Shown piece by piece: positions 32,489-42,120 of a DNA stretch of 64,000 bases (position 1 is the first letter of the stretch; each line of letters starts with the position of its first letter). Position numbers and translations under genes: made by a program. The notes beneath the pieces are model-generated. The model saw only the letters and a list, made by a program, of their open reading frames with translations. It had not been told where the DNA came from and did not search any database. Origin of the DNA: a bacterium (GTDB taxonomy: Bacteria > Cyanobacteriota > Vampirovibrionia > Obscuribacterales > Obscuribacteraceae); assembly GCA_018062085.1 (NCBI GenBank), contig JAGOSY010000001.1, forward strand, positions 1 through 64,000. Direction: 5' to 3'.

Positions 32489-32896
32489 ATGGCAGTTGTA
32501 GAAGTAAAGGCCCGCGCCGACCAAGGCTATCGTCAAGAAATCACATCGAGTGCCCACTCTTTCGCTTCTGATGCGACTAAAGAGTTCGGCGGCGGCGACT
32601 CTGCGCCAAACCCACACGAGCTTCTTTTGGGCTCACTTGGCGCCTGTACTGCAATCACAATGCAAATGTACGCCAAGCGCAAAGGCTGGGATTTAACAGC
32701 AGTCAACGTCAAGTGCGAAGAAAAGCAAGTTGAAAACGAAGGCAAGAAATCTAGCTTGATTACTCGCCACATCGACATCGAAGGCAACCTAACTGCCGAA
32801 CAAATCGACGGCCTCAGAGTAATTGCTGACAAGTGCCCCATCCACAAACTGTTGGAAGGACCAAAGCAAATCCAGACTGAAATCGCTCATAAATAG
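32489..32896 (+). CDS. OsmC/Ohr-family protein (YhfA-like)
   Basis: 135 residues from the ATG at 32489, which has an excellent TGGAGG 8 bases upstream. It shows the OsmC family core: SFASDATKEFGGGDSAPNPH, ELLLGSLGACTAITMQMYAK and the C-terminal LRVIADKCPIHKLLEGP. Two cysteines, in GACTAI and DKCPIH, occupy the positions used for thiol peroxidase chemistry in Ohr/OsmC. The subgroup with this C-terminal CPIHK is usually annotated only as OsmC family, so peroxide detoxification is likely but unproven. birA follows after 38 bases. Confidence 0.92.
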   Translation: MAVVEVKARADQGYRQEITSSAHSFASDATKEFGGGDSAPNPHELLLGSLGACTAITMQMYAKRKGWDLTAVNVKCEEKQVENEGKKSSLITRHIDIEGNLTAEQIDGLRVIADKCPIHKLLEGPKQIQTEIAHK

Positions 32897-32934
32897 TTGA
32901 GCGCGTAGACGAACGACCTACACAGAAGAAATAG

Positions 32935-33765
32935 ATGGAAGGCTCAGAGATTCTTTCGTTAGAGGTAATCGAAGCCTCACTTTCGACCAAGATAATTGGT
33001 CGGGGGCAGCATTTAGATTCAAACTTATCAAAGAACGAACTCTGGGACGAAATCGATTCAACCAATACTAGAGCGGCCGCGCTTGCTGCCCAAGGTTGCC
33101 CTGAAGGGGTAATGGTAATTGCCCGACAGCAAACCGCAGGGCGCGGCCGTCTCGGTAGGGCTTGGATTTCTCCGCCGGATGCAGGCATTTCTTTTTCAGT
33201 TGTACTGCGCCCGAAAATTGAATTATCGCGTTTGCCTTTGATTACTCTCGCTACAGGAGTAGCTGTAGCACAGGCTATTGAGGCAAGCGTTGGCGTGCGT
33301 CCAGGCCTCAAGTGGGTCAACGATCTCACTTTATCTGGCCGCAAACTTGGTGGCATCCTCGCTGAGATGCCCGGTCAAGCTTTGATTATCGGTATTGGCA
33401 TCAACGTCAGACTGAAAGCCGATGAGCTACCAGACGAGTTAAAAGACAAAGTGGAATGGCTAGAGCGCGCTGCCGGCGGCCCAGTTGACCCAAATCTAGT
33501 GGTTATGGAATTGGCCCACAAACTAGAGGCACAGTACGAATTATTGAAAGCTGGCAAGACTGAAGAAATATTAGGTCTCTGGCGAGCTTATTCAGTTACC
33601 CTCGGTCAAATGATTGAAGCACGCAGTGCCAATCAAGTAATTACAGGCAAAGCAATTGATATCGCCGATAGTGGCGCATTAATTGTCGAAGCAGAAGACG
33701 GTACTCGCACCGAATTAGTAGCTGGCGAAATCTCATTGCGGCTACAAGACGGCAGCTACTGCTAA
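32935..33765 (+). CDS. birA: Biotin-[acetyl-CoA-carboxylase] ligase, monofunctional
   Basis: 276 residues. Attaches biotin to the carboxyl carrier protein via biotinyl-AMP. The adenylate-binding loop GRGRLGRAW is at 69-77, KWVNDL at 126-131 and GRKLGGIL at 135-142, followed by IGIGINV. A C-terminal SH3-like domain (VTLGQMIEAR...ITGKAIDIADSGALIVEAED) is present. The N-terminal DNA-binding domain of the bifunctional BirA repressor is absent, so this form should not regulate transcription. It is convergent with apt, 22 bases apart. Confidence 0.94.
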   Translation: MEGSEILSLEVIEASLSTKIIGRGQHLDSNLSKNELWDEIDSTNTRAAALAAQGCPEGVMVIARQQTAGRGRLGRAWISPPDAGISFSVVLRPKIELSRLPLITLATGVAVAQAIEASVGVRPGLKWVNDLTLSGRKLGGILAEMPGQALIIGIGINVRLKADELPDELKDKVEWLERAAGGPVDPNLVVMELAHKLEAQYELLKAGKTEEILGLWRAYSVTLGQMIEARSANQVITGKAIDIADSGALIVEAEDGTRTELVAGEISLRLQDGSYC

Positions 33766-33787
33766 TTGGCCGATAAGCATCAGTCGG

Positions 33788-34369
33788 TTAGTAGTGAATC
33801 ACTGAGTAGACATCTAGTTCTTGATCTTCTAGCAATTTTTTGCGGCCATCGAGAAAATCGAGTTCTACAACAAAACCAGCGCCAACAACATTGGCACCAA
33901 GCTTCTTCAAGAGATGCTTAGCAGCAAGGGCTGTGCCACCGGTGGCCAACAAGTCATCGACAATGATTACTCTATCTTCTGGACCGACAGCATCTTTGTG
34001 AATCTCAATTGAGTCTTCACCATATTCAAGAGCATAAGAAATTTTCTCTGTCTGCCATGGCAATTTGCCGGGCTTACGAATTGGCACGAAGCCAACTTCT
34101 AAGTGGTGGGCAATTGCCGGTGCCAAAATAAAGCCACGAGCTTCAATGCCGACGATGATAGTGGGCTTAAGAGCAGCGCAATGGAAAGTCAATGCATTGA
34201 GCACCAACTTGAAAGCAATGGGGTCTTTCATCAAAGTAGTGAGATCTTTGAATACTATTCCAGCCTTAGGAAAATCTGGCACATCGCGAATAGTGCTCTT
34301 CAACCAATCTTGCTGTGCCACAGGCAAAGGCAAGCCGATCACACTGTGTGTTTTTTCACTGGCGGTCAT
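33788..34369 (-). CDS. apt: Adenine phosphoribosyltransferase
   Basis: 193 residues. Converts adenine and PRPP to AMP in purine salvage. The N-terminus has LKSTIRDVPDFPKAGIVFKD, typical of Apt. GIEARGFILAPAIAHHLEVG gives the flexible-loop region, and the PRPP-binding motif is VIIVDDLLATGGTALAA. The N-terminus is about 15 residues longer than in short Apt forms. The gene lies 54 bases downstream of recJ on the same strand, a neighbourhood (recJ-apt) also found in other bacteria. Confidence 0.95.
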   Translation of the reverse strand: MTASEKTHSVIGLPLPVAQQDWLKSTIRDVPDFPKAGIVFKDLTTLMKDPIAFKLVLNALTFHCAALKPTIIVGIEARGFILAPAIAHHLEVGFVPIRKPGKLPWQTEKISYALEYGEDSIEIHKDAVGPEDRVIIVDDLLATGGTALAAKHLLKKLGANVVGAGFVVELDFLDGRKKLLEDQELDVYSVIHY

Positions 34370-34423
34370 AAGAATCTTTCGTCCTCAAATTCTATCTAAA
34401 GCATGCTAATTCAATCGAGCTAC

Positions 34424-37063
34424 CTAATACGGCGGTTCAGAAGCAACCGTTACTGCACGAATGGCCGGTGAAACAACTTCTTCAGCGGCTTCAGGCTGTC
34501 CAGGCAGACCCAACTGATTGGGGATCAGTGCTAATTGTAGCTCTTTAATTGAGCATTCCTTACACCAGAGTCTGAATTTCCTTACCTGGTCTAGGGTTTG
34601 GGCCAGTTGTTTATACTCAGGAGTATCTTCAACGCGAGAGGCTGGCTCACCGAGCAAGTCAAGATATATCATGCCGTTTTCGGAGAACCAATCAACCCAG
34701 TGCACTTTCTTGAAAGCTGTCAGAGCAAGGGCCACTGACATCTTACTGGCACCCATGACATTGGTTAGTTTGTCCCCTTCAACTTGGCCATCTTTTTGAT
34801 TGATGGTGTAGCGCACAAGGCCGAGCAAGCGCTTAAGGAAGCTGGAAGGCTCTTCTAGCTCGTCATCTTCGCAGCCAACTAAGTAGATGTTGCTGGCTCC
34901 ACTATCGCGCAGCAACTCTTGGAAAGCTTTGAGCGATGGCGGGAACTGCCAAATCAAAAGATGGTCTGTTTTCTTAGCAGCCACTTCTTGTCTATCCAAA
35001 AGATTGATACTGGCAAGCTTGGTGCACGATTCGCCGAAAACCGACAACTCTTTGCCTAACTTAGCCTGAGCTTTTTTCACCACTTCAGGATTAGCATTGA
35101 ATGAACGCAAATCTTTGAAAGTGAATTTGAATGCCGATGGTGTAGTTGTACCCGGATGACTAGAAGCCACACTAGCAGCCGGTTCAGCACTGTATTCGCT
35201 ACCAACCGTACGAGTTGAAGTAGCCTTAGGTTTGTCTTGAACAGCTTGCTTGCCCATGGTGGCTTGCAACTTCGCTTCATCTTCGGCTTCTTGGGCGCGA
35301 GCGGCATCGCCGGCTTTGCGCCAATCGCAAAGAATTAGTTGCAAGCGCTCACGGCCATTGAAATTATTGATATCAGGATTGAAAGCTACATCAATTTCAT
35401 CGCCTTCAGCAGGAACACGACCACGTGTACTCCACATTACAGACTCAAACTCTTTGCCCGAGCCATAATCTTTGAAAAGAATGCGACTATGTTTAGCTTC
35501 TTTACCTAGTGGCCGAGTGGAAGTCACCACCATTTTGCTCATAGACAAAACGGGTTTGCGATTTGACATACCAAATGGTGCCATGGCATTGAGTTCGCGC
35601 ACTAAATCGAGTGACAATATTTCAGGCTCAACGAGGCTGTCTATTTCTAGACGCACACGCATATTTTTCTCGGCCAAGAATTTGTTGCAACTGGCCACAA
35701 TCCCGCGAGTTGCTGCTTCGGCTTTCTCTCCTTCAATAGAGAAACCAGCTGCCATTTTGTGCCCGCCCCATTTGATCAGAAGATGTTCGTTGGCTTTCAG
35801 TACTTGATACAAATCAATTTGCTCAACACCACGCGCCGATCCGCGCACCATATTGTCTTCAGGATCAAACTCGCCGATAAATACTGGGCGCTGAAAACGC
35901 TCAACCAAACGAGAGGCGACAATGCCTACCACACCGTGGTGCCAGCCTTCATTGTAGATAGCGATGCCCTTGTCTGAGTTCAAGTCACAAGTGGTGAGAA
36001 CTTTCGCCTCGGCCTCTAAAAAAATGCGTTCACAGAGTTCTTGCCGACGGGCATTATCTCGTTGAAGCTGAAGTGCCAACTCCTCAGCGCGAGCGGCATC
36101 ATCAGTAGTTAGTAGCTCAACAGCCACATTGGCATCGGCCAAGCGACCGACAGCATTGATGCGTGGTGCTAAACCAAAGCCGACCAAGTCTGTGTCTTCT
36201 TTGCCACCAACTTGTGCCAGCAAAGCACGTATACCAGGCCGGGTCGAGGCGACCAATTTAGGCAAACCAATTTTGACAAGATAACGATTCTCGTCAACTA
36301 ATGGCACCAAATCGGCAATCATGCCAAGAGTAACGTAGTCTTGCAGAGCTTCAACTTCGCTAGCACGATCAAACTTAGCGAGCAGGGCCTCGCAGACTTT
36401 GTAAGCAACACCCACTCCGGGCAGATGGAATAGGGGATGGCCCTCATTCAATAATTTAGGATGAACCACGGCCACGGCTGGGGGCAGAAGCTCCGGCATG
36501 GTGTGGTGATCGAGTACCAGGGTATCGACACCGAGCGACTTAGCCAGGTTGATTTCAGAAAAATTGGATACTCCACAATCACATGTAATCAGAAGCTTAG
36601 TACGATGCTTGCTGGCTAAGACGCTGACAGCCTTGAGATTAAGGCCATAGCCTTCCGATGAGCGGTTAGGAATATAGAAGTCGACATTGGCATCCAAGCT
36701 TCTCAATACAGAAAGAAGCACAGAGGTGCCGGTAATGCCATCGACGTCATAGTCACCATATACGGTGATACGCTCTTTTTTCTCAATTGCGGCACAGATG
36801 CGCTCAACTGCTTTTTCTACACCAGGAAGTTCAAACGGCGCGGTGGGAACGTATTCACTTTCATTAAGAAATTGGCGGACAGCGGCTGCGGTCGTCAGAC
36901 CGCGACGAATCAAGACCCGGGCGAGGGTGGCAGAACCAGCACAAGCAGCCAACATATCGGCACTGGGCTGAGTATCTGGAGGAAATACCCAAAGCTTAGC
37001 TGGCAGAGACACTGGCAAGGCAGTTGCCACTTCAGCTTGACCACTACTATTCGGCTCGAGCAT
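34424..37063 (-). CDS. recJ: Single-stranded-DNA-specific exonuclease RecJ
   Basis: 879 residues. A 5'-to-3' exonuclease for recombination and mismatch repair. The DHH domain has VYGDYDVDGITG (D104, D106, D108), CDCGVSN at about 161-167 and DHH at 185-187, the metal-binding set. The DHHA1 domain (about 385-455) contains EGWHHGVVGIVASRLVERF and WGGHKMAAGFSIE. The OB-fold region ends near 590. About 290 C-terminal residues extend beyond the core, starting with an Ala/Ser/Thr-rich linker. That extension is typical of long RecJ variants and its role is unclear. Confidence 0.95.
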   Translation of the reverse strand: MLEPNSSGQAEVATALPVSLPAKLWVFPPDTQPSADMLAACAGSATLARVLIRRGLTTAAAVRQFLNESEYVPTAPFELPGVEKAVERICAAIEKKERITVYGDYDVDGITGTSVLLSVLRSLDANVDFYIPNRSSEGYGLNLKAVSVLASKHRTKLLITCDCGVSNFSEINLAKSLGVDTLVLDHHTMPELLPPAVAVVHPKLLNEGHPLFHLPGVGVAYKVCEALLAKFDRASEVEALQDYVTLGMIADLVPLVDENRYLVKIGLPKLVASTRPGIRALLAQVGGKEDTDLVGFGLAPRINAVGRLADANVAVELLTTDDAARAEELALQLQRDNARRQELCERIFLEAEAKVLTTCDLNSDKGIAIYNEGWHHGVVGIVASRLVERFQRPVFIGEFDPEDNMVRGSARGVEQIDLYQVLKANEHLLIKWGGHKMAAGFSIEGEKAEAATRGIVASCNKFLAEKNMRVRLEIDSLVEPEILSLDLVRELNAMAPFGMSNRKPVLSMSKMVVTSTRPLGKEAKHSRILFKDYGSGKEFESVMWSTRGRVPAEGDEIDVAFNPDINNFNGRERLQLILCDWRKAGDAARAQEAEDEAKLQATMGKQAVQDKPKATSTRTVGSEYSAEPAASVASSHPGTTTPSAFKFTFKDLRSFNANPEVVKKAQAKLGKELSVFGESCTKLASINLLDRQEVAAKKTDHLLIWQFPPSLKAFQELLRDSGASNIYLVGCEDDELEEPSSFLKRLLGLVRYTINQKDGQVEGDKLTNVMGASKMSVALALTAFKKVHWVDWFSENGMIYLDLLGEPASRVEDTPEYKQLAQTLDQVRKFRLWCKECSIKELQLALIPNQLGLPGQPEAAEEVVSPAIRAVTVASEPPY

Positions 37064-37307
37064 AGACCACCCCGTTAAAGTATGCCCTGAGATAGCGAAT
37101 GCTTATATACATTCGGAGCACATTCGGTATCCAATCGGGCACCACTAATGATGCTTTTGTTTCTTATATCCAATCTTTCGCTATGCTAACACGAAACCCA
37201 CCCCAAACCCAGTGGTGAAGGGGATTTAGAGAGAGCGAAAGTCGTCCTTTTACTTATACGATCGAAAGCCCAAAATAGTTCAATCAGATATACAGCAAGA
37301 AAAACTA

Positions 37308-37559
37308 CTACTTATTAAGGTCCGGGTCCATGACATTGATTACTTTTTTGGGTTTGGGCATGTTGGGCCAGCCCCTGAGATCATATTCAATGATTGTGGT
37401 GATTATCGGAAATTTTGGCCACGGCAATGCCCAGCCAATAATCCACATGATCGGCAAAAGCACGACATGCAAACTCAAAGCCACAAAAAAGGCTTGAAAT
37501 AGGGTGGTCTGCTCCTTAAGCCAAGCGGATATAGTGTCAATTAAAAGGTCCAATTTCAC
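37308..37559 (-). CDS. Small membrane protein, 83 residues
   Basis: ATG-started. One or two hydrophobic segments (FQAFFVALSLHVVLLPIMWI then IGWALPW) follow an amphipathic N-terminus, and a short polar tail contains PNMPKPKKVINVMDPDLNK. Its start is divergent from the next plus-strand gene, 59 bases away. No family is recognised. Confidence 0.6.
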   Translation of the reverse strand: MKLDLLIDTISAWLKEQTTLFQAFFVALSLHVVLLPIMWIIGWALPWPKFPIITTIIEYDLRGWPNMPKPKKVINVMDPDLNK

Positions 37560-37618
37560 TAATCAAATCGATGGTGCTACTATGTGCCATATTACTTGAT
37601 ACGCGCCGGATATACACC

Positions 37619-38581
37619 ATGGCAAGCGCCTCTAGAACATTCATTCTATCAATTGTTATAAGCCAGGCCCTATTTGCCAGTGCGGTAGGCCCTGTAACTA
37701 CTACTTTGGGCGCACAGACGGCCTTTGCCTTCGGCAAACAGAGCCCGGAACAGATAACTGCCGACAATGCAGACAAGGCAGTAAAGACAAATAAATCGGA
37801 TAAATCCGAAAAATCTGGTAAGTCCGACAAAGCTGAAAAGCCCGAAAAAGCAGATAAGTCTGAAAAGAAAGAGAAAAAAGAGAAAAAAGAAAAGACCGTC
37901 GAGCTGACTGAAGAGGAAATTGAAGCAGAAAAGGCCTACGCTGAGCACCAGGCGAAGCTTCAGGCACTACTAAAAGAAGTAAAAACTCCATTTGGCAACC
38001 AATCAGAAACTGAAGAGCAAAAACCAGACCCCAGCGCCCCCATGACATTACCAGCCACCACCAGGCAGCGCACAGTGGGGCGCAGCCTGAGCGACCGCTT
38101 GCTAGCTTCACGCCTATACTTACCGGGACGCCTGGTAATCGGCCATCCAGCCGAATTTACCGTTAAGGGCCGCCCGGGTTATTGGGTGGCTCTGGCCATG
38201 GCCGACCGCGACAGCGGAGCCAAGCCTATAAATGGCCACGTCATCAGACTGGGCCCAGACCGAAAAGTAATTGCCCTTGGCAAGATTCCAGAATCGGGCG
38301 TTTTGCCCCTTAAAATTTATGCGCCGGTAGCTGGCGACTTAATCGGACAAAGCTTATATTTTGAAGCGGCCATCTGGAAGGACGACCTCGGCCATGTCGA
38401 ATTTGCCCAAACCATCACATCAGAGGCCCAAACCAATAGCAGCAGCTCCGCCACAAATGCAGTGCTTGTAGCGGCAGAAGGAGATCATAAACGCGGCGTG
38501 AGAATTGTGCCTGACTCAGCCGTGCCAATGTACCAACGTGCCAACATGAGTGGAGTAACTCTAGACTCCGGCAAGCCCTAG
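37619..38581 (+). CDS. Exported protein with long Lys/Glu-repeat region
   Basis: 320 residues from the ATG at 37619; a GTG-like extension to 37571 would sit only 12 bases from the divergent start. A signal peptide (TFILSIVISQALFASAVG...AFA) is followed by a highly charged repeat region built of KSDKxEK units ending in KKEKKEKKEK. A coiled-coil-like stretch follows (EEEIEAEKAYAEHQAKLQAL), then a folded domain (about 165-290) with RLYLPGRLVIGHPAEFTVKG and YWVALAMADRDSGAKPINGH, suggestive of a beta-rich surface domain. The next gene starts 2 bases after its stop, so they are cotranscribed. Confidence 0.72.
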   Translation: MASASRTFILSIVISQALFASAVGPVTTTLGAQTAFAFGKQSPEQITADNADKAVKTNKSDKSEKSGKSDKAEKPEKADKSEKKEKKEKKEKTVELTEEEIEAEKAYAEHQAKLQALLKEVKTPFGNQSETEEQKPDPSAPMTLPATTRQRTVGRSLSDRLLASRLYLPGRLVIGHPAEFTVKGRPGYWVALAMADRDSGAKPINGHVIRLGPDRKVIALGKIPESGVLPLKIYAPVAGDLIGQSLYFEAAIWKDDLGHVEFAQTITSEAQTNSSSSATNAVLVAAEGDHKRGVRIVPDSAVPMYQRANMSGVTLDSGKP

Positions 38582-38583
38582 CA

Positions 38584-40092
38584 ATGGAAACCCCAATGAA
38601 GATCCTGCTTATTCCCCTCGATGATCGCCCGGTCACTTATAGCTATCCTCAACTCTTAGCTAAGCTTGGTGGTGCCGAAGCCGTTGTCCCTCCGCGCACA
38701 ATGATGGGCTCACTAAGCCGGGGCGCGCAAATAGATGAGCTTTTTAATTTTTGCGAAGGTTGCCTCAGCCGCAGCGAAGTTGATGCAGCAGTAATTTGCC
38801 TTGACAGTTTGCTATATGGCGGCTTAATTACTTCGCGCCGAAGCACAGAGCAAGTGAAGACAATCCAGGCCAGACTCGATCGGCTAAAAAAGTGGAAAGA
38901 GCTGAGCACCAAGCCAGTTACTATCTATGCGCAATCAAGCATCATGCGCATTTCAGACAATTACGACAATACTGAAGAAAAGGAATATTGGTCGCGCTTT
39001 GGTCGCGAATTATTTGAATGGTCCGCTTGCTTGCACCGTTTGGCCAGCGGCGAGAAGCTCGCTCCAGGGTTACTTGAATCGCTAGAGCGCCGCATCCCTG
39101 GCGACATTCGTCAAGACTATTTAGATACTCGCTTCCGCAATTTTACTATCAATATGACCGTACTCAAATCAATGGAAGATGGACTGATTGACCACTTAGT
39201 ATTCTCCCAAGACGATTCAGGCTCTTGGGGTCTAAATGTGGGAGAGAGAGATCGACTAATTAGTGTCAGCCAACAAATGTCGCTGCAAAACAAAGTGAAT
39301 ATATATGCTGGCGCAGATGAAGTGATGTGCACACTGCTCGGCCGCCTATTGATGGCTGAGAATAAACCGTCACTTAGCTTACACTTCAGCCCTGACGGCT
39401 GCCGCATGATAGCAAGCCGGTACGAAGGGCAAGATATCGGCACCACTATTCAAGCTCAAATAAAGGCAATTGGCTTGAGTGCCAATGACAGACCACCTAG
39501 TGATACCACAGACAGTGCACAGACAAGCAATAGCTTGACTATGATTGTTCACGGGCCCAGTGAGAGGCAAGGCGATCACATCACTTTGCCTGGCTTACCA
39601 GATTTCAGCCAGCTAGACAGCTCAAAGGCTGCTGCCAATACAATCACCTTAATTGAGTCAGCCCCCGGTTTCGTCATTCTTTGTGATGTCGTTTACGCTA
39701 ATGGTGGCGACCCGCTTTTAATGGAACAACTAATAAAACGACCAGAGCTTCTCAAAAAGATATGTTCGTACGCTGGCTGGAACACCACAGGCAATACCAC
39801 AGGCAGCGCCTTGGGCACAGCAGTTTGTACAATCGCCGGCATGGCAATTAATAACAAATCTGTCAGCGACAGCCAAAAGCGCAGTCTATTTACTAGACTG
39901 GTAGACGACTGGGCCTATCAGACAAAGGTTCGCAAAGAGCTGCAAAACGAGCCGTCAACCCAGAAGTTGGCAGAGTTGATTTCGCCATATATCAAAACAG
40001 TCAGTGCGGCCTTGGCCTTTGAGCCAAGTGTCAGACTATCGTTTCCGTGGCGGAGAACATTTGAAATTGAAATTGGATTCGAAGGAGGCTAG
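38584..40092 (+). CDS. DUF4127 family protein
   Basis: 502 residues. The N-terminus KILLIPLDDRPVTYSYPQLL and VVPPRTMMGSLSRGAQ are the signature of DUF4127. Further conserved parts are CLDSLLYGGLITSRRS, SSIMRISDNYDNTEEKEYW, LVFSQDDSGSWGLNVGERDR and ANGGDPLLMEQL. The fold and enzymatic role of this family are unknown to me; the conserved Asp, Arg and Asn residues suggest an enzyme. Two in-frame ATGs (38584, 38596) are possible starts. A secreted protease gene follows after 6 bases, so three genes from 37619 form an operon. Confidence 0.88.
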   Translation: METPMKILLIPLDDRPVTYSYPQLLAKLGGAEAVVPPRTMMGSLSRGAQIDELFNFCEGCLSRSEVDAAVICLDSLLYGGLITSRRSTEQVKTIQARLDRLKKWKELSTKPVTIYAQSSIMRISDNYDNTEEKEYWSRFGRELFEWSACLHRLASGEKLAPGLLESLERRIPGDIRQDYLDTRFRNFTINMTVLKSMEDGLIDHLVFSQDDSGSWGLNVGERDRLISVSQQMSLQNKVNIYAGADEVMCTLLGRLLMAENKPSLSLHFSPDGCRMIASRYEGQDIGTTIQAQIKAIGLSANDRPPSDTTDSAQTSNSLTMIVHGPSERQGDHITLPGLPDFSQLDSSKAAANTITLIESAPGFVILCDVVYANGGDPLLMEQLIKRPELLKKICSYAGWNTTGNTTGSALGTAVCTIAGMAINNKSVSDSQKRSLFTRLVDDWAYQTKVRKELQNEPSTQKLAELISPYIKTVSAALAFEPSVRLSFPWRRTFEIEIGFEGG

Positions 40093-40098
40093 TTAGGC

Positions 40099-41280
40099 AT
40101 GGCCAAAATTTTTGATAACCAAATTCTTTACCGCCGATTTCTCAACAAAAAGTCATTGAGCATGCTTGCCTCAGCCAGTCTTCTTGCTAGCCCGCTCACT
40201 AGCCTTCTCGCTGGTCTTCTACCTAGTTTGATAGCGCCCCTAGCTTTTCCCCAACCAGCTCAAGCAGTTGAGACCTGGGAAAAACTCGACAAGAGAATGA
40301 AAGGCCAAGTAGTACAGCTCAGCGTCGGTCTCAAAATGAAAATCAAAGACAGCCTCTGTGCCTCGCTAGCCGATGTCTCACCTAAACATCGCTATCCGGT
40401 TTTCAGCGCCTCAGCGCGCGACCCAGGCTACCGCGTGGTGTCATATGGCTCGGCCTTTCCTGTTAAAACAATTGCTGGCGACAAATCCAAAGCTTACTTT
40501 CTCACCAACGAACACGTAGTCATCGGTGCCGATGAAATCATTAAAGAAAGCCAACGGTTCTACGCTGGCATGCGTCTATATTGCGAACAAACAGCCGCAG
40601 GCCGAGATGTAGAAGGGCGCTTTCGCGAGATTTTGCAAATAATCAACTTAAGTACAAAAGCCAATCGTTCTACCGCTGAATTGAGCACCTACCAGGCAAC
40701 AGCTGACGCTATCTGGGACACCTATGAGACCTACCTATCAAAGAAAGCAGACCCTTCTAGGGCGCTATTTAACCGCTATTTGAGCCAAGTTTCAGTGACC
40801 AGTGAAGTCGGTTTTTTCTTGCATGCTGCAGGCCCGGTAACGCAACCGCCAATGGTAGCTAAGCTTTTCAAAGTAGCCAAGGCCGATAAAGATCCTGACA
40901 TTGCAATTTTGACAGTGGAGAAGTCGACCATAGCGCCAATGGAATTTGATACAGTCGCTGCCACTGAAGGCCAAGAAATACAGGTGATCGGTTATCCCGA
41001 GGCCTCAGACCAATTAGATTCTGATTCAGCCAACTATTACGCCCCCACTTTCACCAGCGGTCGCATTAGCCGACTGGCTCCTCGCATGCTGCAAGTAGAT
41101 GCACCGATAACCAATGGCAATAGTGGCGGACCTGTAGTCAGTCTGCGGGGCAAGGTGCTAGGAGTAGTAGCAAAACGTGCTCGCACCGAACGAGGTCAAG
41201 AACTAAACACCTTCGGTGGTGCCATGACAGTGCAGTCTATAAAGAACTTTGCCCCGGAGCTTTTTGGCACTGCTCAATAA
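40099..41280 (+). CDS. Exported trypsin-fold serine protease
   Basis: 393 residues. A long hydrophobic N-terminal signal or anchor (about 18-56) ends in FPQPAQAVE. The catalytic triad is readable: H139 in FLTNEHVVIGADE, D267 in DPDIAILTVEKS and S342 in TNGNSGGPVVS. Between His and Asp lies a predominantly helical insertion of roughly 100 residues (146-255), unusual for DegP-type proteases, and there is no PDZ domain at the C-terminus. It probably cleaves proteins in the envelope. It is cotranscribed with the DUF4127 gene. Confidence 0.9.
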   Translation: MAKIFDNQILYRRFLNKKSLSMLASASLLASPLTSLLAGLLPSLIAPLAFPQPAQAVETWEKLDKRMKGQVVQLSVGLKMKIKDSLCASLADVSPKHRYPVFSASARDPGYRVVSYGSAFPVKTIAGDKSKAYFLTNEHVVIGADEIIKESQRFYAGMRLYCEQTAAGRDVEGRFREILQIINLSTKANRSTAELSTYQATADAIWDTYETYLSKKADPSRALFNRYLSQVSVTSEVGFFLHAAGPVTQPPMVAKLFKVAKADKDPDIAILTVEKSTIAPMEFDTVAATEGQEIQVIGYPEASDQLDSDSANYYAPTFTSGRISRLAPRMLQVDAPITNGNSGGPVVSLRGKVLGVVAKRARTERGQELNTFGGAMTVQSIKNFAPELFGTAQ

Positions 41281-41316
41281 GCTATGCAATTGCTCATGCT
41301 TTCTTCTAGAACTAGC

Positions 41317-42120
41317 CTAGGGCTTCTTCTTTAAGAAGTCCATATCTGATTCCCCATCCATGCTGTCATCCATTAATAACTGCATCTCTGACTTGACTGG
41401 GCGATAGCCAACTGGTGCATCAAAAAATGATGCTGGTTTCTTGGTCGATAGCACTTTGAGAGTCTCATAGGCGGTCTCCATGACGCTATAAGAACCAGCT
41501 TTGAGTACCTGAAACTTCAAAACCATGCCTTCTTTGACATCAACTTTAACTAGGTTTTTCATAACCTGGGTTAACTCTTGCGGTGCTGGAAACTTCTCAG
41601 CAATCCAGACGATACCCGCCTTATATGGCTTATGAGGCTCACCTTTGTTAAAAGGAGCCGAGGGAGTGCGAATTAGCTCTGCCTTGCGACACTTGTAACC
41701 AGCAATTTTCTCGTGCTTGCCAGTCTCCTTGAGCTTAAGCTCGTCTTTCTTATGTACTTTTTTCTGCGTCTTTAACTCAAAGAAGCCATTCTTCCAAGTT
41801 TGATAGTCGCGCACAAGAATCGTCTTGGCCTCAGGGTTGAAACAATAGCTGGTCCATTTAGGGCCACATGCCAACCAACAAATACCTAATTTATCAAGGC
41901 TAAACTTGAGCTGTTGCTTACCAACAATCATGTTCATTGGTCCAGTCTGAATAGCATTTTGCTCGAGCACAATGACATCAACGAGAGGGCGACTATCAGC
42001 AGCTTGAGCCGATAGGTTTGCGCTGCCTAGCAAGCCAACTAGTACGAGAGCCGCAACACTAAACAAAGCAATCTTGCGGCCCACCACTTTAGCTAAAACA
42101 ACTTCATTTCTTGTTCTCAT
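41317..42120 (-). CDS. Exported protein of unknown function
   Basis: 267 residues with a signal peptide (KIALFSVAALVLVGLLGSAN...AQAA). The mature part has GKQQLKFSLDKLGICWLACG, AKTILVRDYQTWKNGFFELK and GYKCRKAELIRTP, then GIVWIAEKFPAPQELTQVM and SYSVMETAYETLKVLSTKKP. The strand-rich order recalls LolA/LolB or DUF4412-type lipid-binding sheets, but I cannot assign it. Its start overlaps the stop of the TPR gene by 4 bases (ATGA), so the two are translationally coupled. Confidence 0.68.
   Translation of the reverse strand: MRTRNEVVLAKVVGRKIALFSVAALVLVGLLGSANLSAQAADSRPLVDVIVLEQNAIQTGPMNMIVGKQQLKFSLDKLGICWLACGPKWTSYCFNPEAKTILVRDYQTWKNGFFELKTQKKVHKKDELKLKETGKHEKIAGYKCRKAELIRTPSAPFNKGEPHKPYKAGIVWIAEKFPAPQELTQVMKNLVKVDVKEGMVLKFQVLKAGSYSVMETAYETLKVLSTKKPASFFDAPVGYRPVKSEMQLLMDDSMDGESDMDFLKKKP

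Noticed and set aside
37064..37307. Possible RNA gene upstream of recJ
   Set aside because: Only short palindromic fragments around ATTCGG are seen; no consistent fold or terminator.
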